Below, piece by piece: positions 27,331 through 41,045 of a stretch of DNA of 64,000 nt. Source of the stretch: Apostichopus japonicus (Eukaryota > Echinodermata > Holothuroidea > Aspidochirotida > Stichopodidae); contig NC_092568.1 of NCBI RefSeq assembly GCF_037975245.1, positions 12,237,501 through 12,301,500 on the forward strand, written 5' to 3'. The notes under the pieces were generated by a model. That model saw only the letters and a list, made by a program, of their open reading frames with translations. It made no database searches and was not told the DNA's origin. A program made the translations under genes and the position numbers. Each line of letters opens with the position of its first letter. Positions within the stretch are counted from its first letter, which is position 1.

Positions 27331-29390
27331 AAGTTTACATTCCCATAATGACACTACTGCTACTCTGCTGATTTCAGCTGAACATAGTAGACTGACAATA
27401 GTGATATAGACCTTATTCCTGTTATGATATAGACCTTATTCCTATTATTAAATAGGGTTTTACACCACATACATTGATGAAAATGCTGTTTCAAGCAGTA
27501 TGGCTTATAATCCCAAAACAGTCTGATTAGGTTATATTTTGTTTACTCAATATTAGAAGTAAGAAAAAATCCATACATTCTAAGCAAATCAAGTGGATTA
27601 TAAGCTGGTGCCACATGACTGCCCTTCTAAACCTCACTGGAGTTAACTGTGTCATTGTAGCATTGATGTATACTGACTGAAATGTCTGGTGTAGTTTCGT
27701 TGCCATTGTGAACATAACCTCGAGCCTTCTATAACAATTGTTTGAAAACCCTTTGTAATTACACATAAGGGCAAACAAGCAGGATTTTATAAAGGAAGAC
27801 CCTTTTTGGTAAAAATAAACGAGTTTGTGTAAAGTAAACCTATGCACTTGGCAATGCAAACACAAGTTGTTAACTGGCTACAATGGCTAGTATGGAACAT
27901 TTCTGACTCAACTTTGCAACAATAAATTGTTCTATAAAGCGACCCTATCATCCCATTTACCAAATACTATTAATTTCAAAGTGTAAGAATGCACTGCTCA
28001 GTGAGAGGGTTAAGGATAAATTCTCAGTTTGGTTTAGGATAAGTTCACCTGGGGGCCAGTTTCAAAATTTCCCCCAATTTAGGTTGAGGCATGAACCTTT
28101 ATGGAAATTCCAGAGGCGGGTAAGGAATTTATACGGGTGCGGTACCTGCGTTCGTTGAAACCGATCCACATTCAGAGGGATATCGGGAGCTCCCCCCCCC
28201 CCCCCCCTAGAAAGTAGAGGTTCAGCCATCATGGTGCATTCTTACGCATATTATACTACGAATTAAGTAAATATAAGTAGCTCTTAACGTAACGTTATGC
28301 TAGTACATTGTGTTAGGTTTACAGTAAGAGGGTGGTTGAACACCCAGGCTAAAAGTTATAGTCTCCGACTGAACCATTTCCCCCGATTGTCTATGGGATG
28401 CCATGTTACATCGGCGTGACGCATCAATTCGCGATAAGAGAGAAGGAGGCGAGAGAGGGGGTGGGGGTCGGCGAGATCGAGGAATTATCAACACTGCATG
28501 ACTCCCAGCTTCCCTCCCATCACCTGGCTCTCTTCAAAATCTATTAGTTTTGATAGACCTGAGTCAATGAAATATAACATATGATATTGGGTTAAATGCT
28601 GCAGTATATTAAATTAATAATTCTACACAAAGGAGGATTTTTGAAGAAGTATTAAATATATGACAAACAATGTTATTGCGAGTCGAAAAATGAGCAACCC
28701 AGAACCAAGACACTGTGTTTAATAAACAATAATTCATAACTTCTTGGTCCTTCAAAGTTTTTCAGTAACCAGAGAAAATATTTTACGTTTTTACTTGAAA
28801 CTCCCAATTCAATAACTTGTTCCTAACTCGTCATATGCGTGATTAAATGTAAAGCTTATATATTGGACTGACTAAACCCTAGATTCTTCCACGAATGGGT
28901 CACAGTAGGTGCACCATTACGATAAATATTCATCAATAGCTTAACTTTGTTAATACAACCTTCTTGTTGATTTTCCCTCGCTTCTTCTATCAGTCTATGT
29001 TGTTTCTCAATAATACTGAGGTTCATCAATTAAAGAGACTGGACTATGTAATATTTACTACGGACTATTGGACTATTGGCTTAGTTCTTCAGATGTATCA
29101 GAAAACACACAGAGAATGCACAAGACTTTTCTAGCCAGAAATGACACTTTGAGAACTTGTTCAAGGACAAATAGTGTTAACAGACATCTAATGATACTCT
29201 GTTTTTTATATAAAGTTTAAAACTCATATATTTGTTTGTAATTGCAATTTATAAAACAATTGATTAACATTTAGATTATTTTATGAACGATATTTTTAAT
29301 GCAATTGAAGATGAGAGGGTTCCCGCGTAGAATTATAAAAAATACATGTGTTGTGTATAAGTAGTTTACCGATATAGTGTCATCAACGAA
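27331..29390. other. Non-coding DNA
   Basis: Includes a 16-base poly-C near 28192 and a small tandem of GATATAGACCTTATTCCT near 27415. No exon could be supported. The end nearest 29390 is the 3' flank of the - strand gene. Confidence 0.4.
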
Positions 29391-29396
29391 TTTTAT

Positions 29397-30245
29397 TTAA
29401 AGGATTTTCTTTATTACGGAAAGCTGGTTTATGTTGGCAATCTTCCGTGCAAAATCTACTGCACTCAGCACTATGAGGGCGATTTCAGCGATCAGAGCAA
29501 CTCCATCTGTTGCGATAGCTGCAAAAATCATAACAGTAACTTTCACAGTAGTCTCCAGCCAATCATTAAACGCCATGTCGCTATGCAGAAATTTGATGAT
29601 GGTCCACAGAATCTTAGTTGAGTAGATTTCCATGATAAGATAGAAGAGTGCTTTAGCTTTACCGTATGCACTATCTGCTGAATCCCAAGCTGTAACAAAA
29701 GCTTTTAGAGCCTTCTGTAGTTTTAAGTCGGTTTTGATCTCTTGTGCTGTTTCTTTGATCACCTGCTGCATCTTACTTACCCTTGGAGATGCCGAGTTCC
29801 CGACGACAGACATGATAAGAAGAATGGCCTCAACCAAGATGCTGGCGTTCTGCATGTCACTTTCCAAATCCACATCATCAGCTGTTGAAATTGCTTGCGA
29901 GGGTAGAAACTGTTTTCCATCCCTGGTGAATTCCGACCAGTAATTCCCGTCTTCTCTCTTTACAATTTCCAGTCGGAAAGTGGGAATCTCAAGTCCTCCT
30001 CGAATTAGCTGAATTCTTTCGTGGGAGAGGTGCTTGCTGAGTCGTGCAGCGATGTCTTCAGGCTGGTTGCGCAACTCATCGGTAAGCTTCAGGGTTTCGG
30101 TAGCCGTTGCCCTCGCGGCTTCTGTAATCTTCTCTTTCCATGCTGGTTCTGCATTCAGTTTCTTGTATTCCTCGGGAGCATACTTCCCCATGTCTTCCAA
30201 AACCGCCTTTAACGCCTTTTGAACGAAATCACTATGCAATGCCAT
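29397..30245 (-). CDS. Intact 282-aa protein, unknown function, coding region in one exon
   Basis: The reading frame extends 20 codons further upstream, but I place the start at the inner ATG (MALHSDFVQKALK...). A strong splice acceptor, a pyrimidine-rich tract ending TTTTCCAG, lies four bases before it, and the context AAAATGG is favourable. The gene therefore probably has a 5' UTR intron. The protein looks largely alpha-helical: a charged N-terminal half (residues 1-110), a short region with GGLEIPTFRLEIV and GNYWSEFTRDGKQFLP that could be beta, then two hydrophobic stretches (about 135-150, ILVEAILLIMSVVG, and about 235-265, VMIFAAIATDGVALIAEIAL). Peripheral or conditional membrane association is possible. 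AATAAA overlaps the TAA stop. Family unknown to me. Confidence 0.85.
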   Translation of the reverse strand: MALHSDFVQKALKAVLEDMGKYAPEEYKKLNAEPAWKEKITEAARATATETLKLTDELRNQPEDIAARLSKHLSHERIQLIRGGLEIPTFRLEIVKREDGNYWSEFTRDGKQFLPSQAISTADDVDLESDMQNASILVEAILLIMSVVGNSASPRVSKMQQVIKETAQEIKTDLKLQKALKAFVTAWDSADSAYGKAKALFYLIMEIYSTKILWTIIKFLHSDMAFNDWLETTVKVTVMIFAAIATDGVALIAEIALIVLSAVDFARKIANINQLSVIKKIL

Positions 30246-30261
30246 TTTTCTGGAAAATAGA
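30246..30261 (-). other. Splice acceptor next to the start codon
   Basis: On the - strand a run of pyrimidines ends in CCAG, immediately followed by AAAATGG. This sets the start of the 282-aa gene and predicts a non-coding upstream exon. The matching donor was not located. Confidence 0.65.
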
Positions 30262-30414
30262 AAAAAATTCTGGAAAATTAGATATAGACAAAGATGTCGA
30301 TTCAATTTTCATATAAAATTTATTTTAGCATAGAAAGGTAGATGACTTATAACCTTTCTAACCATAAGCTGCGTGTGATTGGGCTTAGAGAAACACGTTC
30401 ACTCTTAAAAACAA

Positions 30415-30736
30415 CCTGGTGAAAGTTCACCAGGAACTGGTGACATTTTCACCAGGAGCTTCGTTTATATGCCACCCTCCATACCCTGGTTGTTTTCACC
30501 AGGTTTCCTGGTGAATGAGACTTTAAAAACATCCTAGTAGAAATAACCAGGATATCCTGGTTAAATTTCCTGGTTAGATTTTACCGCTATCCTGGTTTAT
30601 ATCAATGGGCATGTCACCTCATTCCGGTTAAATTAACCAACATTTCCTGACTATTGCCAATACTATCCTGGTTAATATCAAACGTATTCCGCCTCTTTCC
30701 TGGTTAATATCAAACGTATTCCGCCTCTTTCCTGGT
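30415..30736. repeat. CCTGGT/ACCAGG array in the 5' flank of the - strand gene
   Basis: Thirteen exact CCTGGT or ACCAGG hexamers occur in 322 bases in both orientations, many extended to TTCCTGGTTAA. An exact 32-bp tandem repeat lies near its right end (about 30664-30729). It may be a decayed minisatellite or a cluster of binding sites, lying in the promoter or 5' UTR intron of the 282-aa gene. Confidence 0.75.
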
Positions 30737-31251
30737 TAAATTAAACATTTCCTGATTGATGTGACTACTATCTTGGTTAATATCAAAGATTTGTCCACCT
30801 CACTCTTGGTTAAATCACCACTTTCCTTGTTAATACTTATGGGTATACCACTTATCATCGATTAAAGTTTCAATGTATTCAGATTATGGTAAGGCAAAAC
30901 ATATATTATAAAACAACATAATTAATGTTAGTGAAAGTTTATTACTTTTGAAGTTTGGGTAAATAAATATGTTACGACAAAAGCCAGCCCTGTAGCAGTA
31001 GCTACTTATGTTTGAACTAGATAGGAAGGTCTTAAGAGATCTTTGTTCACATTGTTGTTGAAAAGATGACCTACTACCAAATTTATGTTTTAGTTAAATT
31101 ATTTAACTATCGGTAATTAATGTTTATTCTGAATTTAATTACCAATATATTTTCCCACTTCGCACTGGCAAACTGAACATCTTTAACTATTAACTATTTA
31201 ATCCAAGCAAGGCTCTGCAAGACAATCATGAGGTAACCGACAGTACCATTA

Positions 31252-34200
31252 ATGGTTGATACATTAGCTCCTCCTTTGACGTCACATTCTTGTGCAAACT
31301 ACTTTGTAAACACGATATCTCAAGAAGAAAAGCTTGGATCAATGTAGTATTTCGTGTGAAGGAGTACCACATTTTCAAGGTCCACAGTTCAAGGTCCCTA
31401 TTGTTTTTGGTGGAGTTCCAAGTCCATTTGGGGACACTTAAGGTCAAATTTTGAAAACCTCCTAAACACGATAATTCAAGAAGGGAAGGTTGGACGAATA
31501 TCATATTTAGTATGTAGTTGTTACACGTTCCTGTACAAGATTTTTATGATGTCAAGTGTCAGTTGGAGTCAGCAGACGCCAAATTGTGGAAATTTTTTTT
31601 TATAAGCTATCGTATCTCCCACAGACCAGCCTATCAGATAACATGTGCGTTACATCTCATACGAAAAGGGGGCTATTGGCAATTGGAAATGAGCATATGG
31701 GCATCCGTAGAATCTAAAACTGAAAGCACGAACATATTTGCATTGGCTTCAACGTACCGCCTGGAAGCCATATTTTGCGTGCCGAAAGGTGTACTTTGTA
31801 GTACAGCGGTTCTATTGGACGTTTTCCGTCATATTTATTTCAGGGTGGATGTAGTTTCGTTGTGACCAGGCAGCGTTTATGAAACTTAACAGTTCTTCTA
31901 GTTAGATTTATTTGTATTACCAATCTCAATGCGTAATAATAGTGTAAAACGGTTTTAGTTTGGCAGTGGGTTCACGAGCTCTTGTCTGAATCGGCTGTTG
32001 ATCTCAATTTTGTAGTCTCTTCCATCATTTTCAGCATAGCTAGGCTCTAAAAGTAACGTTCGACTTTCGTCACGTTTATGATTATGGGACAACTTGAAGA
32101 AACCTGTCTAGGCCTGTGCGCATTTTGTTGTTGTCTAGGACAGCTACGGTTGGGTAGAATAGGGTTTGTTTACAAAACAACGTGAAGAGTATCAGTCAGA
32201 ATACCAATACACTTTAGATGGCGAAACATCTCCTTAGTTAGTTTTCAAGGCATTTTCCTACTGGCTGTCAGTCATAACTCGCACAAAGTATAGAAGAATT
32301 TAGGGGGTTTTGAGACAAGTTTGCTGTTGTTGCTGCTAGGATTTTTGGAAGATAGATGCTCTTACTACCTCAGATTTTCATTGTTTCAAGTTTAAATTTC
32401 ATACTAAAGAAACATTACTTTCCAGTGCGTAATTACGTAGCAATATGTATCTGCCTAACTGCCAAACCTTTGTTCATAGAAAGTATTGATGTTGCAGATC
32501 TGTACTCTGGAGACTTGAACAAAAATCATAGGTCTACTGGCGAGTGAACTTTGACGAGTAGATTTTTGGCCACGGTCGCCAAGTAGCGAGTACTTTTAAA
32601 AATATTTTTCGAGGCTTGAAAACCTTCAAAACATGATTTTTCATGGTAGAAGTAATGGATACTTTTCAAACATGGTCTATGGATTTGCCATATTGAGTAC
32701 AAATATCCTATTCCTTGTGAGGTCATATCTCCTATGGCTCACCAGAGGTCAAACTTTAAAAACCTTTACCTGATATCTAACGATGGAATCGTGGATACCT
32801 CTAATACTTTGTGTGTGGATCATAACATTGATTACATTACCCCTATTGTCTTTGGTGTCTTTGGTGCCATAGTGTTATTGCATCAGCTAGTTCTAGTTAT
32901 ACTAACATGCAGAAGTCTAGTGCATTGAGGTCATCGAAACATCAATGTATTTTGCATTCTGGTTTTCAAATATGGACAGAGAGATGGATTGAAATGAAAC
33001 TTTTCCTCGTGATCAGCTACAATCACATTTCTGATGTGTATCGTCCACGCCAGAGATCTGCTTGTACTACTGAAAAGCTGTCTAACTTAGCAGCCTCTCT
33101 CAGTTTTTCACCTCCTCCATGTATTTTGGCATGATTGTATCAATCCAGGAAAGGAATATTAAACAATTCAAGTATTAAATGGTGTGTTAACAAACTAGGA
33201 GGAAAAAAGAGGATTACTTGCTTTTGTACCAAATATATTTGAAAACTTTTTTTTAATAAGTACCGGTTGTAGAAAAGGATTAAATTGAATTAGCCTTTCC
33301 TTTATAGCAAGTGCAGTAACATACTGTGTTGGCAGCCAATAAAGGATCACGATTCTTCACAGTGGTTTTCCCAGACCTTTTTCCGACGAACAAGATAATG
33401 GAGCCTGTGTTCATGTACTTTCATAAGCGATGAAGGTCAAATGTGTAAAAGTGCTGTACACGATAGTCGCCTGGAGCAAAATGAGTCAGTAGTGTTTGTT
33501 ACTTAAACCACTTCAATAACCAAAGGGTATGGTATCGGTTCAAACTTGCCTTTGTTCTTGTCATTTTAAGGCACATGAAGGTGTTGAGGCTGTTAATAAT
33601 ACTAAACTTAAAGTTCTTACCTATTCCTTGGTGGTGTGTCTGGAATCTGCTGCGCCGGCACGTAAGCCGGATTCACGATAGGTGTGATAGCGACAGACAA
33701 GATTGCAGTACTGGCGGAACGTAATCCCCTTAGGTGAATATAAATACGCTGGAATCCGAACTGGTTTTGTAATGAAAACGTTCATGGGCTTATGGCGTTC
33801 CACATAAAGGTGAATAGTGATGAATGGAACCGTTCTATGCTCAACACAAATAAATATCGCGGTCCGCTGAGAAATGGAATAATGTATAGGACTTACTAGA
33901 CAGCCTATTGCTGACCGCTAACGCAATTTAAATGGTAGGCTACTTAGCCAAAGTTTGTAAAGATGTGGTATTTTCCTTCACAAATAAACGATGTAATTTA
34001 CGATATAGCACTGGTGAAAACTATATAATAGTGTTCCTTGCTATTTTCAAAAAAGTCCTAATCATTATTCCGTAATGATTAATTAAAAATAAAGCACATA
34101 AATACGTTTTTAAATACGCTATTTTTCTCCACCAAACAAAAGTGTTGCTTGTTTTTGACGAGAGTCCTGGTAAGGTGGCGCTATCCAGAATTGCTGTTGA

Positions 34201-34650
34201 CTCTACAACAAAGAACTATAAAGGGTCTACAAAGATAGGAGCACTTAAAGATCTCTGTCAAACGGTTTCTCTTCATTTTAGACAAGTTTGGTTTGCTTTG
34301 CAAAGTCCTGTCACTTCTGGCTGACACCCAGTAAATTAATTGTTCAATTTCCTAACATATCCAAACTGGTCCCACTTTACCAATAATCAGTGGGCTATCA
34401 GCTAATGCAATTCCACGTACTTAAACAGTTAGCTAAACAATAAAATTTACTTGACTTACATCTATGCATGATTACAAGGCGGTTGCAATAGTGCATGCAG
34501 TTTTATGCACCCTTCGATGTTGAACTTCCTCAAAATAATAGAGTGACAAGAGAAAATGCCAAGTACTTCATTTCATCTGCAAGAAAAGATGCGTGAAATT
34601 AGTGTAAATTTGATACAGTAAGATAGCATTCGATGAAGTTTCTTCAACCA
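31252..34650 (+). repeat. Left arm of a large degenerate inverted repeat
   Basis: Blocks at 31252-31300, about 32973-33560 and about 34225-34650 match the reverse complement of 41046-42432. The left arm is longer because it contains insertions: 31300-32970, including ACACGATATCTCAAG-type repeats, and 33562-34225. No reading frame is shared between the arms, so this looks like a repeat or transposon remnant. Confidence 0.75.
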
Positions 34651-37563
34651 ACCACCTTTTTGAGCTAATAATGTATCTCACTGCTCTATGACTACAATTT
34701 TGACAAGGACAAACACTTACTAAAGGCCATGGTCACACTCTTTGTGTCCAACAAATGTGTAATTTCCCAATTTCAATTCACTTTTATGGTTTAAAAATCA
34801 GGAAAGCTGCTTGATTGACCCTCTAATAGTGGACAAATTTCACGCTTCCTGATAGTTGTGGAATGTACTGCGCTCTCTTACCTGTCTCAATGATACTTTT
34901 GCACCTTTCCATATACCTAGCTGACAACATTTAACTGGCAACATCTTAGAACTTCACTTCTATTGACCCTCCTCTGATGACATCAATCACCTCTCCCTCT
35001 TAAATTCACATAGTAAAGAAGCGTAGTTCTATCAATAAATTCCTTGGTAAGGTATTACACTTGTTCACTGTTTTCAGTTGTGTTTTGCATCTCATCAACG
35101 TGAAGACAGGTAAGTTTAATTACATGCAAATACCAAAACTAGTGAGGCTTAGTTTTTTATTGTTGTTACAATCAATGGTTTAGATATTGTATCAGAATAT
35201 TAAAGCAATATAAGAATCACATATGATGAGGAACATTTAAACTGTGGAAGGTAATCAACAGTCATGGCCATGCGGAATACACATGATCTGCATAGTGATT
35301 ATCTGTTGAGCCAAAGCATTCCTTTCTGATAACGAGAGCTCTTGTTGCAAATAATCAAAGTCTTGCTCTATCTGTAATTATAATGCAATGACATGAACAC
35401 AAAGGTTATGTGTACTTACATTGACTTAAACAGATGAAGTATATGTAAGACTCCAATGATACACCACGGAAAAATTAACTAGAAATCAGAGACTTGCCAT
35501 GTTCAATAAACTAGAAATTAGAGATTTGCCATCTACAATATAGACTGTAAGATATGCTTAGAAAACTGTACAACTATATGTTGTACAGTCCCTGATTTGG
35601 CTTTTCTGTTTTGAAATTTCGCAGATACATGCACTTTAATTTAACTGAATTTCACTATCTCAAGGAAATTTCCTCTAATATAAAGTTGAAGACTTCAGCA
35701 GTGGCTTTAAGTGATGCTTTCACCACTTGGCGGAGAGTAAGTGACCAATCTTTTGCGAAGATAAATCAATACAGATCAACACTTTAAAATGAAGTGAATG
35801 GTAGTAAGACAATTTGGTTACTGCAATGGTTCCAGTGACCCCAATTGACCTCTACATGCATAACTTCTACATGGTATCAATAGCCTTGCAACTAATTTTG
35901 TGTGGAACTATTAACTTGATGGCATGAGCTGTAGTTTAATGCATGTCTTTGTTGTACCAAAATTTGTTTTCGTTGCTCAACTTGTGCGGAGCTGTAGGTT
36001 CTTTCATAGTCAGGGCTCATTTTAAAGAACATTGTAAGGATTGTTTGGTTGTACAATGAGAGCACCAAAAAGTTGTCTGATATATGTGGTACTTCGCACA
36101 CATCTTGTGTACTAAAGTTACTGAATATATGCCAGGGGACTATTATTTATGTTATATATAGTTATGTGCTTCCTGCGATTTTCAAACACTTGGAAGTTTT
36201 AAAATGAAGCGCCTTGCGCGAGATCCGTACGTAAGTAATACTAATGTATCAATTTAGCTTTGTAGGTGAGTACCGTAATGTTAAGCTACGCAGGCCAGGT
36301 CTGTCGGCTTTAGTGAGAAGTCTTACTTTTAGCTAAGGACGTAAAACCTTCAAATTGCTTCCTTCTACATTTGTGGGTAAACAAACCCCAAGTACACACA
36401 CTCACAGCTAGGCCTATGAAAAATAAAAAAAATTGAATGAACATCTTTTTTTCTTTCAAAAACCACAACTTCTTCTTGAAAGAATCAAAGTTCCAATCCT
36501 TTGCACAGATGATTGTATTTGTTTGAAAACGAATAAATCATAACAATCAACGCAAGTACTTTGTTAACCACAATTCCTTTGAAGAGATTTTCATGCTAAA
36601 ACTAGTCAATGGTGGTTTCTAAATTTCTTGTGATTTGCTTGGCTAACAGCTCTTTTCATTGTCTGGAAGCATTCTTCCATCTATAGTTTTCAACGAACAA
36701 AAAGGGTGTTGTTTAAATACAACTACTTGTATCTTTTTTATATAAAAGTGGTATATAAATTTGAATGGCAAATCTTCAGTAGTTGAGCATATCAGTATTT
36801 AGGTATGGAGATATTTTACCTCTGCTTGACAGGATTCAGTTGCATTACATTGAACAGTGCTTACTATCCCAGGGCTAAGTAAACTGTAGCCAGCAGATTT
36901 ATTCGTGTTATTTGCAATTGTATGGAAAACTCAAGATTGTGTTTTATGTACTGTACTCTGACATGGTTGTTAGCTCCTCTTGGGACAAATCTTCTATTTC
37001 TGCCAAAACAAAATGACACATAACAGCAGGAAAGAGTTATTTATTTTTGCATGTAACAGAAGCTGGTCAAATTTGTTAGAAAATATTTTAAAAAGCAAAA
37101 CAAATTAATTCCAAAGGTCATTATTTGAGTTTTGTACCATGTTTAAATACTTACCAGTACATCTATGTACTGTTGTAAACATTTTTCTTGGAAGAAATAT
37201 ATGATAGGGTAGTGACATCTCAAATGAAAACTGTAAATTTGTCCCGTTTGAATGTTCAGAAAATCATGCCATAAGGAGTCCATTCTATGGGCAATTAAGT
37301 TGATTGAGATTTACACCAGTTTTATGATCTACTGTGCCTGAAATGGAAATATAATCTGCCTAACGTACAGTGCTCCGAAACCTACTTTTGGGGAGTATAA
37401 TCGTAGTATAAGGAAAGCATGAGATGTAATAATCCAACAATTCATATTCATGTCTGTTTTATATTGTAATGAGTGTAAGGAGTGCAAAGCTATGACCTAG
37501 TTATTTGGTGTTTCACTTTACATTTCTTATGTGGATAAAACTTAAATGTGACTAGGGCTAGAC
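34651..37563. other. Non-coding spacer of the inverted repeat, left part
   Basis: AT-rich, with no exon, RNA gene or clear repeat seen. Confidence 0.4.
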
Positions 37564-37993
37564 TATACCTATATCATTGCATGAATAGGCTTAGCCTAAT
37601 GAACTTATATTTCTCCAAAAAACCTGTTAGAGGTTGACACACCAGTAACCCCACCTCCCTACCCTAAAGCATTATTCTCAATAATGTTTACATGATCAAT
37701 ACACATAACCTAGCCTGGGTACGTTTTACACTAGGTTAGTGTAGGCCACTACAATAGATGCATCACATGCAACAGCTATATACCTATATCATTGCATGAA
37801 TAGGCTTAGCCTAATGAACTTATATTTCTCCAAAAAACCTGTTAGAGGTTGACACACCAGTAACCCCACCTCCCTACCCTAAAGCATTATTCTCAATAAT
37901 GTTTACATGATCAATACACATAACCTAGCCTGGGTACGTTTTACACTAGGTTAGTGTAGGCCACTACAATAGATGCATCACATGCAACAGCTA
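37564..37993 (+). repeat. 215-bp tandem duplication
   Basis: Two adjacent 215-bp units (37564-37778 and 37779-37993) appear identical by eye, starting TATACCTATATCATTGCATG. The identity implies a very recent event or an assembly duplicate. No ORF is involved. Confidence 0.95.
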
Positions 37994-40900
37994 TATTTTC
38001 TTCTTTCAATGTCGGCAACCACTGGTAGCCTATAGCCATGCTGACCCAAGCGTAAAATATTGCTGTGTATAAAGTTGTGGTTTTCGCAAGGTGTGCCCTC
38101 AGAAGTTACCATACACCACAATAACTCGCATTCGGTAAGAGTACAAGCGCCCGTGATTTAGCGAAGGTCTAGTTCTGGCTAAGTAAGGGTATTACACACT
38201 GTAGGCATACACTTTCTTAGGTCTGGTCCTGAAGGTACTTAATAATTTAGCTAGGCTATTCTATATCCCATAGTCAGTATAGTCAGTTTTGCGAAGTTCG
38301 GAACACTGCAAAGTGCGGATATCCCTAAGAAATACACGATTTCACCATGACAACCTACAGGAAGAGCCAATTTCACCAAAAATTACGAAGCGATAGTTAT
38401 TTTCTCTCCAAAAGTTACCCGTATGCAAGCAAGTACTTACATATTTGTCGATTAAAGGAAGTTATAGTATTGGGTGTTTAATGTTTAGGTGTCCGAACTT
38501 CGAAGTGTCCATGCTACTGTACATAAATTGCAAATCAGGAGAAGGATCTGGCCTAGCCTGACAACGTAAGGGCTTACGTTAGGTTATACTTACAACAGCG
38601 CACGTACTGACTGTATCACAGAAATGACGATCATGATCCCGGTATTTCACCTTTACCTTTAAAAAACACTCATTTAGGGTAAATCAAACCCCATTGATCT
38701 AGCATGAATTGAATTCGACATCTGCCATAATTAGATGGTTATTTGCAGATTTCTTAGTTGTAATTGACAGTTTCGTCGGCTTGCGATTGTCATACGTAGG
38801 AAGCCGCGAGTTCGAACGTCTTGAGCGCAACCAACAAACCAATCAGAGGCGAGGATTGCAATATGCTAATAATCTAGTTTAATCAATACACCAGAGTCAT
38901 GTTAAGATCAGGTTTACCGCACTAGATTAACCAAGCGTTACCAGGATTATTGTTAACACCTCTAAAGAAAAGCATAAGGATCGACTATTTTACCATTTTT
39001 GGTTTCGATTATAATCGTAACCTGTGTGCGTGTTTGTGTGTCGCCTCGCTTGTAAACACGATATCTCAAGGAGGGAAGCTTGGACCATCTAATACTTGTT
39101 GTATATGAGTACCCCATTGAGTAGAAGAAACCTATTGTTAACTTACCTTCGCCCGTAGTACCAAGACCTTGACAAAGTCCGGAAACACACCACGTCATCG
39201 ATAACAAGTGATCGGGTTGTGTATTAGTGACGTCTAGAGGTCGTGCACTGACCTACATGGAGTGTGACCACTCCCGATTTTGCAATTTCACACGATCAGA
39301 CGCAGATAAATCCCAAGGACACTGTACTGTATGGGTATCTAGCAATATCTAGGAATGAAAATCCCAAGATATTCCTTCAACTGAATGCAGATAGAGAATC
39401 GAAGCCTTCAGTGTCTAATGAACTTAAAACTGTGCGTCTTTCGAAACGAAAAGAATGTTGGCAGAGTAGCGTAACTCCTATGGGCTCGGACCGTGCTGAG
39501 CCGGGGCCTGACCAAAAGGGGGCCCGCTATACTGATGCACAGAAAAATGGTACCTCTTTGGATTGGGAGGGCCGTTTTACTGGGAAAGAAAAACTCATGT
39601 AAGACTGAACTAGACAATATACATATTTTCACGTTATACGGAATACGGACATCTTGATCATGGGCTCATTTGGTACCGTAATTAATGTAAGTATCGAGCT
39701 AGTTGTGTTATTCATTATTATAATGAAAACAGAGTATATAATTTAAAACTCAATTCCAGCCAATGTTGTACGGAGTGCAACATCGGGACATATGATTCCT
39801 GAACAATTCTTAAACAATAACCCAACAACCCAGAGACTTGAAACTGCAAATTGACAAATAGCAAGGCTTTCTTATAAATATAATAATAAATGGTAAGAAT
39901 AAAGACGCCTTTGCTATAACTGATAAGTAAAAAGCACATGATATTAGGCTTAGATGTAGACAAAATTTCAGCCGAAATTTGGCTTATGCTTAGGTTTGAT
40001 TACTGTATTTGTATAGAAGTCTCCATTATACTCCATACAATAGGGGCGGGGTCACTTGCTCCCCCATAGAAATTCAAAAATTGAAAAACAGTTCAGTTAA
40101 AAACAGTTAATTTCAGCCAACCAACATTTCTCTAGTTATGTTCATTGCATACGGACCCATTTTGCATTACTGAAATTATTGAAAGTTAAAATCCTATGAC
40201 ATGAGATCTCAAAATAACCGATGTGTAAATGCAACTTGAACGGGAAGTGTCTTTTTTCCGACGATCTATGGGTATTTTTGACACCCCCCCCCCATAAAAA
40301 AAAATCGTCGTACGCTCCGCTCCAACCCAAGGTGGCGCTCCGCTTAGATATTATCAAGTAATGTGTTACACCTATATGACCTACTGATCCCCACCCCCTC
40401 CCCTTGTAAACATTTCTGCGGACTCCCAAGCTTGGACCTCCTGATAGGGGCACCAGGCTAATCGTTACGCCACTAGTGAGGCACTAGTGGGGCACTAGTG
40501 TCGTGTTCTGTTCGGAAATATCTGGTATTTTTTCATTACCTTCAACGAAGTTTTATAGTAGGCTGTTTATAGTAGGCCGTTATAAGAGGCTTTAATATTG
40601 GAAAACCATTCATAAAATTAACTGTGTCTGAATTTTTGAAAAAATTCCCTGACCAGTATTCCTCATTATACTTCCATCTACTCGTGCAATTTTGACCGTT
40701 CTGTTAGGGGTTCAATGAGGTTTTTCTATATTGGTTATCCATAGTTGAATTACCTACAAAAAGCAATGATCCACAGGAGATGCGATTAGGTCGAACATGA
40801 TGTGTGACTGGCGACAATCTTCACTAGTTATGGATGAAAAACTATTTCTCGATTCTCACGCATAAGTGTACCACTGGTTGGTTATTTTCAAGCTCGAGAA

Positions 40901-41045
40901 GTGCCATTTCCGGTGATCTGGGGGGGATCAAAACCGAAAATTTTCTTTTGCGCCGCGGGCCAACCCATTGTGGCGCTCCGCTTATATATAGTAATTCGCG
41001 CCCCCTGATTAAAAAGTCCTGGATACGCGCCTGGGGAGGTTGGGG
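37994..41045. other. Non-coding DNA with dispersed repeats
   Basis: Contains an ACACGATATCTCAAG-type unit near 39056. Two pieces share GTGGCGCTCCGCTTA (near 40332 and 40970). A small CACTAGTG tandem lies near 40471. An open frame at 39264-39602 has no recognisable features. Confidence 0.4.

Noticed and set aside
31518-31865. 115-aa ORF
   Set aside because: Lies in a repeat-rich insertion of the inverted-repeat arm with no recognisable motif.
39264-39602. 112-aa ORF
   Set aside because: Overlapped by an antisense ORF, no motif, no splice context, next to dispersed repeats.
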